A stretch of DNA of 64,000 nt from Spongisporangium articulatum (GTDB lineage Bacteria > Actinomycetota > Actinomycetes > Actinomycetales > Kineosporiaceae). Shown piece by piece: positions 25,489-34,034 of the stretch (position 1 is the stretch's first letter; each line of letters starts with the position of its first letter). The notes below the pieces were generated by a model. It saw only the letters and a program-made list of their open reading frames with translations. It did no database searches and had not been told where the DNA came from. The stretch lies in assembly GCF_044465595.1 (NCBI RefSeq), contig NZ_JBITLV010000005.1, positions 248,001-312,000 on the forward strand, in the 5' to 3' direction. Made by a program: the position numbers and the translations under genes.

Positions 25489-27135
25489 TCACCCCGCCCC
25501 CTGGACAGTGAAGGCGAAGGTGGCACCCTCGCCCACCCGACCGGTGGCCGTCAGGGTGCCGCCGTGCCGCAGGACGATCCGCTGCACCAGCGCGAGCCCC
25601 ACCCCGTTGCCGGGGAAGTCCTCGGCCCGGTGCAGCCGCTGGAAGACCTGGCCGAGCTTCTCCGCGAAGCGCTCGTCGAAGCCCGCTCCGTTGTCGCTGA
25701 CCAGGTAGCGCACGGAGCCGTCGTCCTCGACCCGGGCACTGACCTCGATCCGGGCGTCGGTACGCCCGGACGTGTACTTGAGCGCGTTGTCCAACAGGTT
25801 CGACCAGACCTGCTGCAGCAGCCGCGGGTCACCGGTCGCGGGGGGCAGCTCGCCCAGTACGAACTCGACGTCGCGGCCCTCACGGGCCGGGGCCAGCGCC
25901 TCCCAGCAGCGGCGGGCGATCGCGGTCATGTCGACCCGGCCGCTGGTCATCGACTGCCGCTGCATCCGGGAGAAGGCCAGCAGCGCGTCGATCAGGCTGC
26001 CCATCTGCACGGCCGACTCGTTCACCATGCGCAGGTAGTGCTGGGCCTGGTCGGGCAGGTCGGCCGCGAAGTCCTCCTCCAGCAGGGTGGTGAACCCCGC
26101 CATCGAGCGCAGCGGGGCGCGCAGGTCGTGGGACACGCTGTAGGAGAAGGCTTCCAGCTCGGCGTTGGCGGCGGTGAGCTGGGCCGTCTGCTGCTCCAGC
26201 TGCCGGGTGCGCTCGGCGACCCGCTGCTCCAGCTGCTCGTTCAGGTCCCGCAACTGCTGGTTCAGCTGGACGACGGCCCGCTCGGTGGCGTGCCGGTCGG
26301 AGACGTCGTGGGCCACCATCACGTAGCCGATCAGTACACCGTCCTGACCGCGGCTGGCGGTGATCACGCAGTGCGCCCAGAACCGCGACCCGTCACCGCG
26401 GACCCGCTTGCCCTCGATGACGGCCCGGCCGGCGCCGTTGGCCTGCCGCAGTACGTCGGCGGGCAGCCCCGCCGCCTGTTCCTCCTCCTCGAAGAAGGTG
26501 GCGTAGTGCCGGCTGAGGATCTCCGACTCGGGGTAGCCGTACAGCCGCTCGGCCGCCGGGCTCCAGGTCCGGATGCGGCCGTTGACGTCCATCAGGATCA
26601 GCGCGTAGTCGGTCGCGCCTTCCAGCAGCTGCCGCAGCCGGGTCAGTTCCGCGTTGGTCTGGGCGGCGGGCTGCCAGCTGTCGGTGATGTCGTGCCAGAT
26701 CACCAGCGCCACTCGCCGGCCGTCGCGCAGCCGCACCGGGTGGGCCGAGACCAGGAGCTGGCGGACCGGGTGGCCGTTGTCCAGGTCGACGTAGAGGATC
26801 TGACGCCGGACCCGCTGCCCGGCGAGCGCGAGGTTCGCCGGCCACTGCGACTCCGGCAGCTCCACGCCGTCCCGGTCCCGGACGACGACCCGCGCCTGCT
26901 CGGCGAGGGCCTGCCGGTCGCCGAACGCGGCCTGGGCCGCGCGGTTACGGGCCAGCGACGTGACCGCGGAGGCCATCAGCTGCATGGGCTCCACGCTCTC
27001 GTTCCAGAGCACGTCCAGCAGGGTGGCGTCGTCCGGGTCGATCAGCTCCCGCAAGTGGGCGAAGTCGTCCAGCGGAGCGGCCGCCACGGCGACCTGACCG
27101 GCGTGGTGGCCGTCCACCTCACCGTTCACCATCAC
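25489..27135 (-). CDS. Soluble PAS-PAS histidine kinase
   Basis: This 548-aa cytosolic kinase has a first PAS-like region at about residues 40-155 (ending VALVIWHDITDSWQ) and a clear PAS/PAC at 165-285 (ALILMDVNGRIRTWSPAAER, then YVMVAHDVSDRHATERA). A coiled coil covers 288-328 (NQQLRDLNEQLEQRVAERTR). The kinase box is FSYSVSHDLRAPLRSM with H336, and the ATPase region contains NLLDNALKYTS, SDNGAGFD and GNGVGLALVQRIVLRHGG. This kinase type pairs with Rcp1-like receivers, and one lies on each side. The signal sensed by the PAS domains is not evident. Confidence 0.9.
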   Translation of the reverse strand: MMVNGEVDGHHAGQVAVAAAPLDDFAHLRELIDPDDATLLDVLWNESVEPMQLMASAVTSLARNRAAQAAFGDRQALAEQARVVVRDRDGVELPESQWPANLALAGQRVRRQILYVDLDNGHPVRQLLVSAHPVRLRDGRRVALVIWHDITDSWQPAAQTNAELTRLRQLLEGATDYALILMDVNGRIRTWSPAAERLYGYPESEILSRHYATFFEEEEQAAGLPADVLRQANGAGRAVIEGKRVRGDGSRFWAHCVITASRGQDGVLIGYVMVAHDVSDRHATERAVVQLNQQLRDLNEQLEQRVAERTRQLEQQTAQLTAANAELEAFSYSVSHDLRAPLRSMAGFTTLLEEDFAADLPDQAQHYLRMVNESAVQMGSLIDALLAFSRMQRQSMTSGRVDMTAIARRCWEALAPAREGRDVEFVLGELPPATGDPRLLQQVWSNLLDNALKYTSGRTDARIEVSARVEDDGSVRYLVSDNGAGFDERFAEKLGQVFQRLHRAEDFPGNGVGLALVQRIVLRHGGTLTATGRVGEGATFAFTVQGAG

Positions 27136-27169
27136 GCCCCCCCGGGTCTCTGGTGCGTTGGAGCCGGGA

Positions 27170-27562
27170 CTACCAGGCGTGCTCCGTGACCGGCGGGTTC
27201 GGCCGGCCGGTGACCGCCTCGTCCACCGCGTCCAGCAGCGCGTAGGTCGCGAACGGCTTGGTCAGGTAGGCCGCCCCGAGCGACCGGCCGCGTCGCACGT
27301 CGCTCTCGCGGGCCGACGCCGAGACGAAGATGGCCGGGACGCCGGGCTGGTCGGCGCGCAGCCGGTCCAGCAGGGTGAAGCCGTCCATGCCCGGCAGGCC
27401 CACGTCGAGGACGTAGGCGTCGGGGGCACCGAACTGTTCCACGGAATCGATCGCGAGGTCACCGTCGGGCATGGCGATCACCCGGTGCCCGACCATGACG
27501 AGGCGCATGGCGATCAGGTCACGGACGTCCGGGTCGTCCTCTACTACGAGCAGCCTGGCCAA
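27170..27562 (-). CDS. Single-domain response regulator (130 aa), first gene of the signalling cluster
   Basis: A bare receiver domain carries ARLLVVEDDPDVRDLIAMRL, phospho-acceptor D53 in AYVLDVGLPGMDGF, SASARESD, and the conserved lysine in AAYLTKPFATYALLDAV. A TTG start at 27562 is assigned because AGGAGG lies 6 bases upstream on the minus strand; longer frames would extend through that site. The gene is 34 bases upstream of the PAS kinase in the same direction, so it is probably co-transcribed. Without an output domain it must act by protein contact or phosphotransfer. Confidence 0.88.
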   Translation of the reverse strand: MARLLVVEDDPDVRDLIAMRLVMVGHRVIAMPDGDLAIDSVEQFGAPDAYVLDVGLPGMDGFTLLDRLRADQPGVPAIFVSASARESDVRRGRSLGAAYLTKPFATYALLDAVDEAVTGRPNPPVTEHAW

Positions 27563-27640
27563 GGATCCTCCTACAGTCGACGAGAGCAGGTATGTCTCAT
27601 CGGCAGAATCATGACTCGTGCTGCGCCCAGAACCCGGCAA

Positions 27641-27659
27641 GCACTCATTCGGAGAGTGC
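27641..27659. promoter_or_regulatory. Short inverted repeat GCACTC-N7-GAGTGC between CBS and the signalling cluster
   Basis: Six-base perfect arms flank a 7-base loop, in the only gap between the cystathionine beta-synthase stop (27703) and the receiver start (27562). The half-site equals the core of CIRCE, but the spacer is 7, not 9, so HrcA control is not claimed. It could be an operator for the signalling operon or a weak terminator for CBS. Confidence 0.35.
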
Positions 27660-27702
27660 CGTGTCACGCACTGTGCGTTACCAAATCGGGCCGTAGCGGG
27701 AC

Positions 27703-29079
27703 CTATCCGGCGACGACACCCAGCAGGTCGTGGCGCGTGAGTACGCCGGTCGGCTTACCGTCGGTCACGACCATGAGGGCATCGGCCGTCTCCAGCGCGT
27801 GCCGCGCGACCTCCAGCGGTTCACCCGCGCCGACCAGGGGCAGGGGCGCCGACATGTGCTGCTCGACCCGGTCGGCCAGCGCCGCCCGACCCGTGAACAC
27901 GGCCTCCAGCAGGTCGCGTTCGCTGACGCTGCCGGAGACCTCTCCCGCCATCACGGGTGGTTCAGCGTTCACGACAGGCATCTGCGAGACGTGGTACTCG
28001 CGCAGGATCGTGATCGCGTCCCGGACCGTCTCCGTGGGGTGGGTGTGCACGAGCGCGGGCAGGTCGCCCTCCTTCGCCCGCAGGACGTCGCCCACCGTCA
28101 GTCCGGCGTCGTCGCGCAGGAAGCCGTACGAGGCCATCCACCGGTCGTTGAAGATCTTGCCCAGGTAGCCCCGGCCGCCGTCGGGCAGCAGCACCACGAC
28201 CACGTCGTCCGGGCCGAGCCGCTCCGCGACCCGCAGGGCGGCCACGACCGCCATCCCGCACGAGCCGCCGACCAGCAGCCCCTCCTCGCGGGCCAGGCGG
28301 CGAGTCATCGCGAAGGAGTCGGCGTCGCTCACCGCGACGATCTCGTCGGGCACCGCCGGGTCGTAGGCCGAGGGCCAGAAGTCCTCGCCGACCCCCTCGA
28401 CCAGGTACGGACGTCCGGTGCCGCCCGAGTAGACGGACCCCTCGGGGTCGGCGCCGACGATCCGCACCGGGCCCTGCCGACGCTGGGCCGACGCGTCCTT
28501 CAGGTAGCGGCCCGTGCCCGTGATGGTGCCGCCCGTGCCGACCCCGGCGACGAAGTGCGTGAGCCGGCCCTCGGTGTCCTTCCAGATCTCGGGACCGGTG
28601 GTGGCGTAGTGGCTGGCCGGGCCCTCCGGGTTGGAGTACTGGTCGGGCTTCCACGCCCCCTCGATCTCGCCGACCAACCGGTCGCTGACCGAGTAGTAGG
28701 AGTCGGGGTGGTCGGGCGGCACCGCGGTCGGGCAGACGACGACGCGCGCGCCGTACGCCTTCAGCACGTTGCGCTTGTCCTCGGAGACCTTGTCGGGGCA
28801 GACGAACACGCAGTCGTAGCCCTTGCGCTGGGCGACGAGCGCGAGCCCCACGCCGGTGTTGCCCGACGTCGGCTCGACGATCGTGCCGCCGGGCTTCAGC
28901 CGGCCGTCGGCCTCGGCCGCCTCGATCATCCGCAACGCGATCCGGTCCTTCACCGAACCGCCGGGGTTGAGGTACTCGACCTTCGCCAGCACCGTGGCCT
29001 GCAGGCCCTCGGTGACCCGGGTCAGCCGGACCAGTGGCGTGTTGCCCATCAGGTCGACGATCGAATCCGCGTAGCGCAC
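27703..29079 (-). CDS. cbs: Cystathionine beta-synthase with C-terminal CBS-domain pair
   Basis: This enzyme condenses serine with homocysteine to cystathionine, using PLP. It carries DLMGNTPLVRL at the N-terminus, the PLP lysine K44 in NPGGSVKDRIALRM, the substrate loop EPTSGNTGVGLALVAQ, and the phosphate-binding GVGTGGTITGTGRYL. After the catalytic domain (to about residue 320) come two CBS regulatory motifs (HTHPTETVRDAITILREYHV and the C-terminal LMVVTDGKPTGVLTRHDLLG). The GTG at 29079 (MRYADSIVDL) matches family length at 458 aa; an upstream ATG at 29118 is possible. The ligand for the CBS domains is not predictable. Confidence 0.93.
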   Translation of the reverse strand: MRYADSIVDLMGNTPLVRLTRVTEGLQATVLAKVEYLNPGGSVKDRIALRMIEAAEADGRLKPGGTIVEPTSGNTGVGLALVAQRKGYDCVFVCPDKVSEDKRNVLKAYGARVVVCPTAVPPDHPDSYYSVSDRLVGEIEGAWKPDQYSNPEGPASHYATTGPEIWKDTEGRLTHFVAGVGTGGTITGTGRYLKDASAQRRQGPVRIVGADPEGSVYSGGTGRPYLVEGVGEDFWPSAYDPAVPDEIVAVSDADSFAMTRRLAREEGLLVGGSCGMAVVAALRVAERLGPDDVVVVLLPDGGRGYLGKIFNDRWMASYGFLRDDAGLTVGDVLRAKEGDLPALVHTHPTETVRDAITILREYHVSQMPVVNAEPPVMAGEVSGSVSERDLLEAVFTGRAALADRVEQHMSAPLPLVGAGEPLEVARHALETADALMVVTDGKPTGVLTRHDLLGVVAG

Positions 29080-29147
29080 GACGTCAATCGTGCCACCTAG
29101 GGGACGGTCGGGCGGCACGGGATCGGTCGGGAACCCGGAACCGGCGG

Positions 29148-29191
29148 ACAGGCACGCCCCGCGCCCCGGGCGGGTCGCGGGGCGTGCCTGT
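29148..29191 (-). terminator. Strong hairpin downstream of the Gly-rich protein gene
   Basis: Perfect 16-base arms (acaggcacgccccgcg at 29148-29163 and its complement at 29176-29191) enclose a 12-base loop, between the stop at 29223 and the start of the next leftward gene at 29079. Confidence 0.75.
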
Positions 29192-29222
29192 TCTCAGGCG
29201 GGCCCGGGCTGGGCGAGTCGCC

Positions 29223-30185
29223 TCAGCGAACGGCGCCCACCAGGTCCCGCTCGTGCTCGCGCAGACCGTCCGGCTCCTCGTCCACGTCGAAGCCGTCCGA
29301 CGGGAACGGCTCCTCGCCCTCGGCAGCCCCCGCGCCGTGCTTGGCGCGGGCTGCGACGGCCGCGTCGTCCTCACGACGGCGGCGCCACGCACCCACGAAC
29401 CAGGCGAGGGCGCCCCCGGTAACCGCGGCCAGCAGCAGCCACAGCGCCCAGAACCAGCCGGAGTGCCCGGCCGCCGTCAGATCGTCGGCGGTGGTGCCGC
29501 CGGCGGAGGAGCCGTCACCGGCCGTCGAGCCGTCGGAGGTCGAGGTACCGGCCTTGGTGGCCGAGCCGTTGACCCCCGCGGTCACGCCGCCCGAACCGCC
29601 GAGGCCGATGGTGCCCCCGGTCGAGGCCGTGCCGCCGGTCCCGCCGCCGGTCCGGCCGCCCGTCCCACCGCCGGTCCCACCGCCGGTCCCACCGCCCGAG
29701 CCTCCACCCTCATTGGTCGGATCCGGGCTGCCGTCGGTGCCGCTGCCCCCGCCGGTGGGCGTGCCCCCGGTGCCGCCACCACCGGACGGGGTGCCACCGC
29801 CGCCGGTCGGGGTGCCACCGCCACCCGTCGAGGTTCCCCCACCACCGGAGCTGCCACCACCGAGGCTCACGTCCGCCTTCACGCCGTCGCCGCCACCGAG
29901 TTTGGCGTCGACCGTGGCGGTGTCGCCCCCGACCTTCACGCTGGCCGTGGTGCCCGAGCCGCTCCCGCCGAGGTCGACGGTGGCGGTGGCGGCCGACCCG
30001 CCGGAACCCACCTTCGCGTCGACGAGCTTGCCGCCCTCCGCGACACCGACGTCGGCGACGCCGGGCACCTTGACGGACAGGGCGTGGGCGGAGCCGGCCA
30101 CACCTCCGGTCAGAGCCAGTGTCGCCAGGACGAGGGCGGACGACCCCCGCAGGGCCAGCGTCCGAACACCGTGTACACGCTTCAT
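29223..30185 (-). CDS. Secreted Gly-rich protein with C-terminal membrane anchor
   Basis: The signal peptide is residues 1-36 (LALRGSSALVLATLALTGGV, cleavage after AHA). A Val/Gly-rich beta-like region (SVKVPGVADVGVAEGG, VGGDTATVDAKLGGG) and a low-complexity Gly/Thr/Ser stretch with repeated GGGGT(P/S)TGG units (about 108-190) follow. One membrane helix near 240-262 (FWALWLLLAAVTGGALAWFV) precedes a charged cytosolic tail. No LPXTG sorting motif is present, so it is probably a type I membrane protein whose Gly-rich stalk spans the wall. Function unknown. The repeat tract is a likely site of length variation. Confidence 0.75.
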   Translation of the reverse strand: MKRVHGVRTLALRGSSALVLATLALTGGVAGSAHALSVKVPGVADVGVAEGGKLVDAKVGSGGSAATATVDLGGSGSGTTASVKVGGDTATVDAKLGGGDGVKADVSLGGGSSGGGGTSTGGGGTPTGGGGTPSGGGGTGGTPTGGGSGTDGSPDPTNEGGGSGGGTGGGTGGGTGGRTGGGTGGTASTGGTIGLGGSGGVTAGVNGSATKAGTSTSDGSTAGDGSSAGGTTADDLTAAGHSGWFWALWLLLAAVTGGALAWFVGAWRRRREDDAAVAARAKHGAGAAEGEEPFPSDGFDVDEEPDGLREHERDLVGAVR

Positions 30186-30485
30186 GTCGCCTCTTCATCC
30201 AAGTGTCGGGTGAGAGGGTCGAGTCCCACATGGGATATCGTCTGGCCGTCGGGAAGCTTGAACGCGGTACCACCGGTGGCCCAGGTCTACGTGACGATGC
30301 GTGACCTGTTCCGCACGCGGTGCTCGTTCGGGTGAAACCGATCGGCCGAACAGCGCGCCAGCCTCTTGGGGGGCTCTCGGTCGTACGACCGTGGTCCTTC
30401 CGGCCCGGTCGTCGCACTTCTCAGCGGAGATCGAGCCGCGGTCCGGTGGGGGCCCGTGGCCTCTCCGTCGAGCGACGGAGAGTGA
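30186..30485. other. 300-base intergenic region between divergent genes
   Basis: This stretch separates the Gly-rich protein gene (leftward) from the XRE regulator (rightward) and must hold both promoters. The only clear structure is a perfect 14-base palindrome listed separately. I see no supportable gene in it. Confidence 0.6.
30378..30391. promoter_or_regulatory. Palindrome CGGTCGTACGACCG upstream of the XRE gene
   Basis: A perfect 14-base palindrome lies about 95 bases before the XRE regulator start. A dimeric HTH protein would bind such a site, and the regulator next door is the obvious candidate. No experimental consensus is known to me. Confidence 0.4.
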
Positions 30486-30848
30486 ATGTCCGGGGACCAG
30501 ACCTTCGGCCGGTTGGCTGCCGCACGTCGCGCAGCCCTCGGCCTAGACCAGCAGACCGTCGCGGCGGCGGTCGGCGTCACGCAACAGACCATCTCCCGCT
30601 GGGAGTCCGGCGGCGCCATGCCCCGGCGAGGGGTGATGGCCTCGCTGGCCCGCATCCTGCAGGTGGATGCCGACCAGCTGTTCCGCTCGGCGGGCTACGC
30701 GCCCGAGCGCCCGCCCGGCCGGCTGGACGATGCGGTGCACACGCTGAACGCCGAGATCCAGGACCTCAGCGACGCGCAGCTCGTGGCCCTGCTTGACCTG
30801 CTGTGGCGCGAACACTACGAACGGACGTCTCGCCGGTCCCGTTCGTGA
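30486..30848 (+). CDS. XRE-family helix-turn-helix regulator (120 aa)
   Basis: An N-terminal Cro/CI-type HTH spans about residues 6-62 (FGRLAAARRAALGLDQQTVA, then VGVTQQTISRWESGGAMPRR). A short C-terminal helical segment (LDDAVHTLNAEIQDLSDAQL, LLDLLWREHYER) probably dimerises. There is no metabolite-binding domain. It stands alone on its strand between leftward genes. The target is unknown; the nearby palindrome and the divergent Gly-rich protein gene are the simplest candidates. Confidence 0.85.
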   Translation: MSGDQTFGRLAAARRAALGLDQQTVAAAVGVTQQTISRWESGGAMPRRGVMASLARILQVDADQLFRSAGYAPERPPGRLDDAVHTLNAEIQDLSDAQLVALLDLLWREHYERTSRRSRS

Positions 30849-31152
30849 CCCTGCGTGCCTTCCGGCCCGGTCGCGTCACCTGATCGACCCCTGATACAGC
30901 CCAGGCGCGTGCCGAACAATCTTGATGTGTCCGCGTCGCACCGGACATCGCCCCGGGAGCGCATCGACCTGCGCCCGCACAGACCGGCGGCGTGCCGGTA
31001 CCCATCACCCGGGTCGAGCCCAACCGGCGCGCCGCCTCTGTGTCTCCCCGTTCGTGATCATGGAAACTTCTACTGGTCTCAGAGGCGAGGCGCCTGCCCG
31101 CCCAGAGTAGAAGTTTCCATGATCACGAACCTCGCCTCAGTGAGGCGGAGCC
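30849..31152. other. 304-base intergenic region with long inverted repeats
   Basis: It lies between the XRE stop and the thiolase stop (convergent). It holds the 24-base inverted repeat described separately and, at about 31133-31163, further small GAGGC/GCCTC hairpins immediately after the thiolase. No gene is supported. Confidence 0.6.
31050..31130. repeat. Perfect 24-base inverted repeat carrying the GTGATCATGG motif
   Basis: Arms 31050-31073 and 31107-31130 are exact reverse complements (each begins or ends with gttcgtgatcatggaaac) around a 33-base GC-rich loop. This could act as a terminator for both convergent genes, but its AT-containing arms and shared GTGATCATG core link it to the dispersed intergenic motif seen at 37014, 43705 and 57348. 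Confidence 0.8.
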
Positions 31153-32364
31153 TCAGCTGAGGCGTTCGTAGATGATGGCCATGCCCTGGCCGCCGGCCAC
31201 GCACATGGTCTCCAGCCCGAACTGCTTGTCCCGGGTCTGCAGGCCGTTGATCAGCGTGGTGGCGATGCGGGCGCCGGTCATGCCGAACGGGTGGCCCAGC
31301 GCGATCGCGCCACCGTGCACGTTCAGCTTGTCGTGGTCGATGCCCAGGTCCTCGGCACTGGGCAGGACCTGCGCCGCGAAGGCCTCGTTGATCTCGAACA
31401 GGTCGATGTCCTTGGCGCTGAGACCGGCCCGGGCCATGGCCTGCTGCGAGGCCTCGACCGGCCCGAGACCCATGATCTCGGGCGAGAGCGCGGAGACGCC
31501 GGTGGAGACGATCCGGGCCAGCGGCTTCAGGCCGAGTTCGGCGGCCTTGGTGTCGCTCATGATCACCAGGGCGGCGGCGCCGTCGTTCAGCGGGCAGGCG
31601 TTGCCGGCCGTCACGGTGCCGGTCGCGCGGAACACCGGCTTGAGGCCCTGCAGCTTCTCCAGCGTGGTGCCGGCCCGGGGGCCGTCGTCCGTGCTGACCA
31701 CGGTGCCGTCGGGCAGCGTGACCGGGGTGATCTCCTTGGCGAAGAAGCCGTCGGCGATGGCCTTCTCGGCACGGTTCTGGCTCTCGACGCCCCACTGGTC
31801 CTGCTCGAGCCGGCTGACGCCGCGCAGAGTGGCCACGTTCTCGGCCGTCTCGCCCATCGCGATGTAGACGTCGGGGATCTTGCCGTCGGCGCGCGGGTCC
31901 GTCCACGGCGCGTTGCTGGCCGAGGTGGCGGCGGTCCGGGCGCGAGCCTCGTCGAAGATCGGGTTGAGCGCCTCGTCGCCGTTGATCAGCCCCATGTAGT
32001 GGGACACCATCTCGACGCCGGCGGCGATGAACACGTCACCCTCGCCGGCCTTGATGGCGTGGAAGGCCATCCGCTGGGTCTGCACGCTGGACGCGCAGTA
32101 CCGGTTCACCGAGGTACCCGGCACGGTCTCCAGGCCGAGCAGCACCGCGGCGACGCGGGCGATGTTGTTGCCCTGCTTGCCGGAGTTGTCACCCGCCCCG
32201 GCGTAGATGTCGTCGATCTGCTTGGTGTCCAGCGACGGCACCTTGTCCAGGGCGGCCTTGATCATCTGGGCGAGCAGGTCGTCCGGCCGGATGCTGGTCA
32301 GCGAGCCCTTGAAAGCGCGACCGATGGGCGAACGGGCGGTGGAGACGATGACTGCCTCGGGCAC
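31153..32364 (-). CDS. Thiolase (acetyl-CoA acyltransferase)
   Basis: This 403-aa thiolase has the nucleophile C90 in SVNRYCASSVQTQRMAF, NEAFAAQ with the catalytic His region, and GGAIALGHPFGMTGARI for the C-terminal active-site loop; the final Cys lies in ETMCVAGGQGMA. It cleaves 3-ketoacyl-CoA or condenses acetyl-CoA; beta-oxidation (FadA type) is the usual role in actinomycetes, where many paralogues occur. The GTG at 32364 follows AAGGAG by 8 bases. It is a single-gene unit between hairpins and an SGNH hydrolase. Chain-length preference cannot be read from sequence. Confidence 0.92.
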   Translation of the reverse strand: MPEAVIVSTARSPIGRAFKGSLTSIRPDDLLAQMIKAALDKVPSLDTKQIDDIYAGAGDNSGKQGNNIARVAAVLLGLETVPGTSVNRYCASSVQTQRMAFHAIKAGEGDVFIAAGVEMVSHYMGLINGDEALNPIFDEARARTAATSASNAPWTDPRADGKIPDVYIAMGETAENVATLRGVSRLEQDQWGVESQNRAEKAIADGFFAKEITPVTLPDGTVVSTDDGPRAGTTLEKLQGLKPVFRATGTVTAGNACPLNDGAAALVIMSDTKAAELGLKPLARIVSTGVSALSPEIMGLGPVEASQQAMARAGLSAKDIDLFEINEAFAAQVLPSAEDLGIDHDKLNVHGGAIALGHPFGMTGARIATTLINGLQTRDKQFGLETMCVAGGQGMAIIYERLS

Positions 32365-32418
32365 GGGAGGACTCCTTCGTTCGTGGTGCCACAACTGTTC
32401 TGCCCAGCTAAGCGCCTG

Positions 32419-33504
32419 CTAACCGGTCTCCGCTGCACTCCGCGGGGTGGTCGTGGACACAGTCGGGCGGGCTTGTGGACTCGCGGCGGCTTCCTCGACC
32501 GGCCGGACGGCGGGCGCCGGCCCGGGCTGGGCCACCGGCTGCCGGCGGCGGCGCAGCAGGACCCAACGGCCCTGCGGGCCCCGGTCGGAGCCCGAGACCT
32601 CGGCACCGGTGACCTCGGTGCCGGCCGTGTCGACCGCGTGGACGGCGGCCGTCGCGATGTCGTCGATCCGGTCACCGGCACGCGTGTCGGGACGGCGGTC
32701 GTCGGTCGGCCAGTAGCCGGTGGCCGACGCGACCGCGGGCAGCATCGCCGCGGCGGCGCGGGCGTAGCCGGCCGCCGAGGGGTGGAACCGGTCGGAGCTG
32801 AACAGTTCCTTGGGGTGGGCGGAGAACTGGGGGCCGAGCAGGTCACCGAGGGAGACGGTGCGCCCACCCGCCTCCACCGCGGCGATGGTCTGGGCCGCGG
32901 CCAGCTGACGGCTCCAGCGCCGGGCCAGGTAACGCAGCGGGTAGGCGATCGGTTCGATCGTGCCCAGGTCGGGGCAGGTGCCGACGACGACCTCCACCCC
33001 CTCCTCGACCAGGCGACGCACCGCTCCCTCCAGCCAGCGGACCGCGACCGACGGACGGGTGCGCCGGGTGACGTCGTTGGCGCCGATCATGATCACCGCG
33101 ACCGTGGGCTTCGGCCCCTCGGTCAGCAGCCGCTCCACCTGGCCGGCCAGTTCCTCGGAACGCCCGCCGACCCGACCGGCCTCCCGCAGGACGACGGACC
33201 GCCCGGACAGGGCCGCCAGCCCGGTGGCCATCACCGCCCCGGGCGTCTCGCCGGGCAGGTTCGCACCCAGGCCGACGGACGTGGAGTCGCCCAGCATGGC
33301 GAGCACCAGCGGCTCACCCCGGCCGGCGCCGTACACCCCGTCCGCGCCGGGCCCGGCGGTCCCGAAGGGTTGGCCGATCCACCGCCGGGCCAGCTTGATC
33401 TCCCCCGCGATCAGCCCGACCATCGCCGCGCCCAGCATCCCCAGACCGCTGCCGCCGTAGACGGCCGCCGCCGCGACCCGACGGGCCCGACCTTCTCGAC
33501 TCAC
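32419..33504 (-). CDS. SGNH/GDSL-type hydrolase with N-terminal membrane segment
   Basis: The protein has a hydrophobic N-terminal helix (VYGGSGLGMLGAAMVGLIAG, residues 15-34) that anchors it or directs export. A GDSL domain follows: LAMLGDSTSVGLG with nucleophile S74, the Gly block, VIMIGANDVTRR (Asn block) and SSDRFHPSAAGYARAA with the catalytic Asp-His. A disordered, Arg/Pro/Ala-rich C-terminal tail of about 80 residues follows. Substrates of this family are esters of lipids, polysaccharides or peptidoglycan. GGGAGG precedes the GTG at 33504. Confidence 0.88.
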   Translation of the reverse strand: MSREGRARRVAAAAVYGGSGLGMLGAAMVGLIAGEIKLARRWIGQPFGTAGPGADGVYGAGRGEPLVLAMLGDSTSVGLGANLPGETPGAVMATGLAALSGRSVVLREAGRVGGRSEELAGQVERLLTEGPKPTVAVIMIGANDVTRRTRPSVAVRWLEGAVRRLVEEGVEVVVGTCPDLGTIEPIAYPLRYLARRWSRQLAAAQTIAAVEAGGRTVSLGDLLGPQFSAHPKELFSSDRFHPSAAGYARAAAAMLPAVASATGYWPTDDRRPDTRAGDRIDDIATAAVHAVDTAGTEVTGAEVSGSDRGPQGRWVLLRRRRQPVAQPGPAPAVRPVEEAAASPQARPTVSTTTPRSAAETG

Positions 33505-33671
33505 CGCACACCTCCCTGCGCGTACCCCACGGTAGCCACCGGGCACCGCGTCCGCCCGACCCCGACTCGTGCGACACAGCGCGGAACGGGCAGGATGATG
33601 TTCCTGCGGGGTACGGGGGCCGATTCGAACAATGGGATCCGGCCGCCCCGCGAAGGGGGCGTTGGCGAGAG

Positions 33672-34034
33672 ATGATCCTGGTCAGGCGGGTTCCCGCCGG
33701 CTCCGTGCAACGGGTGGTCCTGCTGGGCGCCCTGGGGGTGGACGACGAGGCCCTGGTCACGCGGTTGCCGGCCACCCTGCCGGACCGGACCCGCACGGTG
33801 CGGATGCTGCTGAACAAGCTCTGGCTGGGTGACGAGCAGGGCCCGCAGGTGCTGTGCCGGCTCGACCGGGCCCTCGCCGCGGCGCAGGTCGAGCGCCTGT
33901 GGCTGGGGGCCACCCCGGAGACGGCGGAGGCGCTGGCCCGCGGCGGGCTTCGGGCGACGACGACCCCCCTCGAACGCCGCGACCTGCGGGCGAGCGCCTC
34001 GTGGGCGGGCGCCCCGCCGTCCCTGCTCGACTGA
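33672..34034 (+). CDS. Hypothetical 120-aa protein
   Basis: It contains a compact alpha/beta sequence (MILVRRVPAGSVQRVVLLGA, ALVTRLPATLPDRTRTVRML, LDRALAAAQVERLWLGATPE) without signal peptide or membrane helix. The start has GAGAG directly upstream. It is divergent from the SGNH hydrolase and ends in a strong terminator, supporting a real transcript. I do not recognise a family. Confidence 0.6.
   Translation: MILVRRVPAGSVQRVVLLGALGVDDEALVTRLPATLPDRTRTVRMLLNKLWLGDEQGPQVLCRLDRALAAAQVERLWLGATPETAEALARGGLRATTTPLERRDLRASASWAGAPPSLLD

Noticed and set aside
27641..27659. CIRCE heat-shock operator
   Set aside because: The half-sites match GCACTC/GAGTGC, but CIRCE requires a 9-base spacer and TTA/TAA flanks; here the spacer is 7 and flanks differ, and no chaperone gene is near.
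29600..29900. CRISPR-like direct repeats
   Set aside because: The short GGTG/CCACC repeats are in-frame glycine codon repeats inside a protein gene, with no spacers.
33600..33671. Possible tRNA remnant (gattcgaaca)
   Set aside because: A T-loop-like string occurs, but no acceptor or anticodon stem can be built around it.
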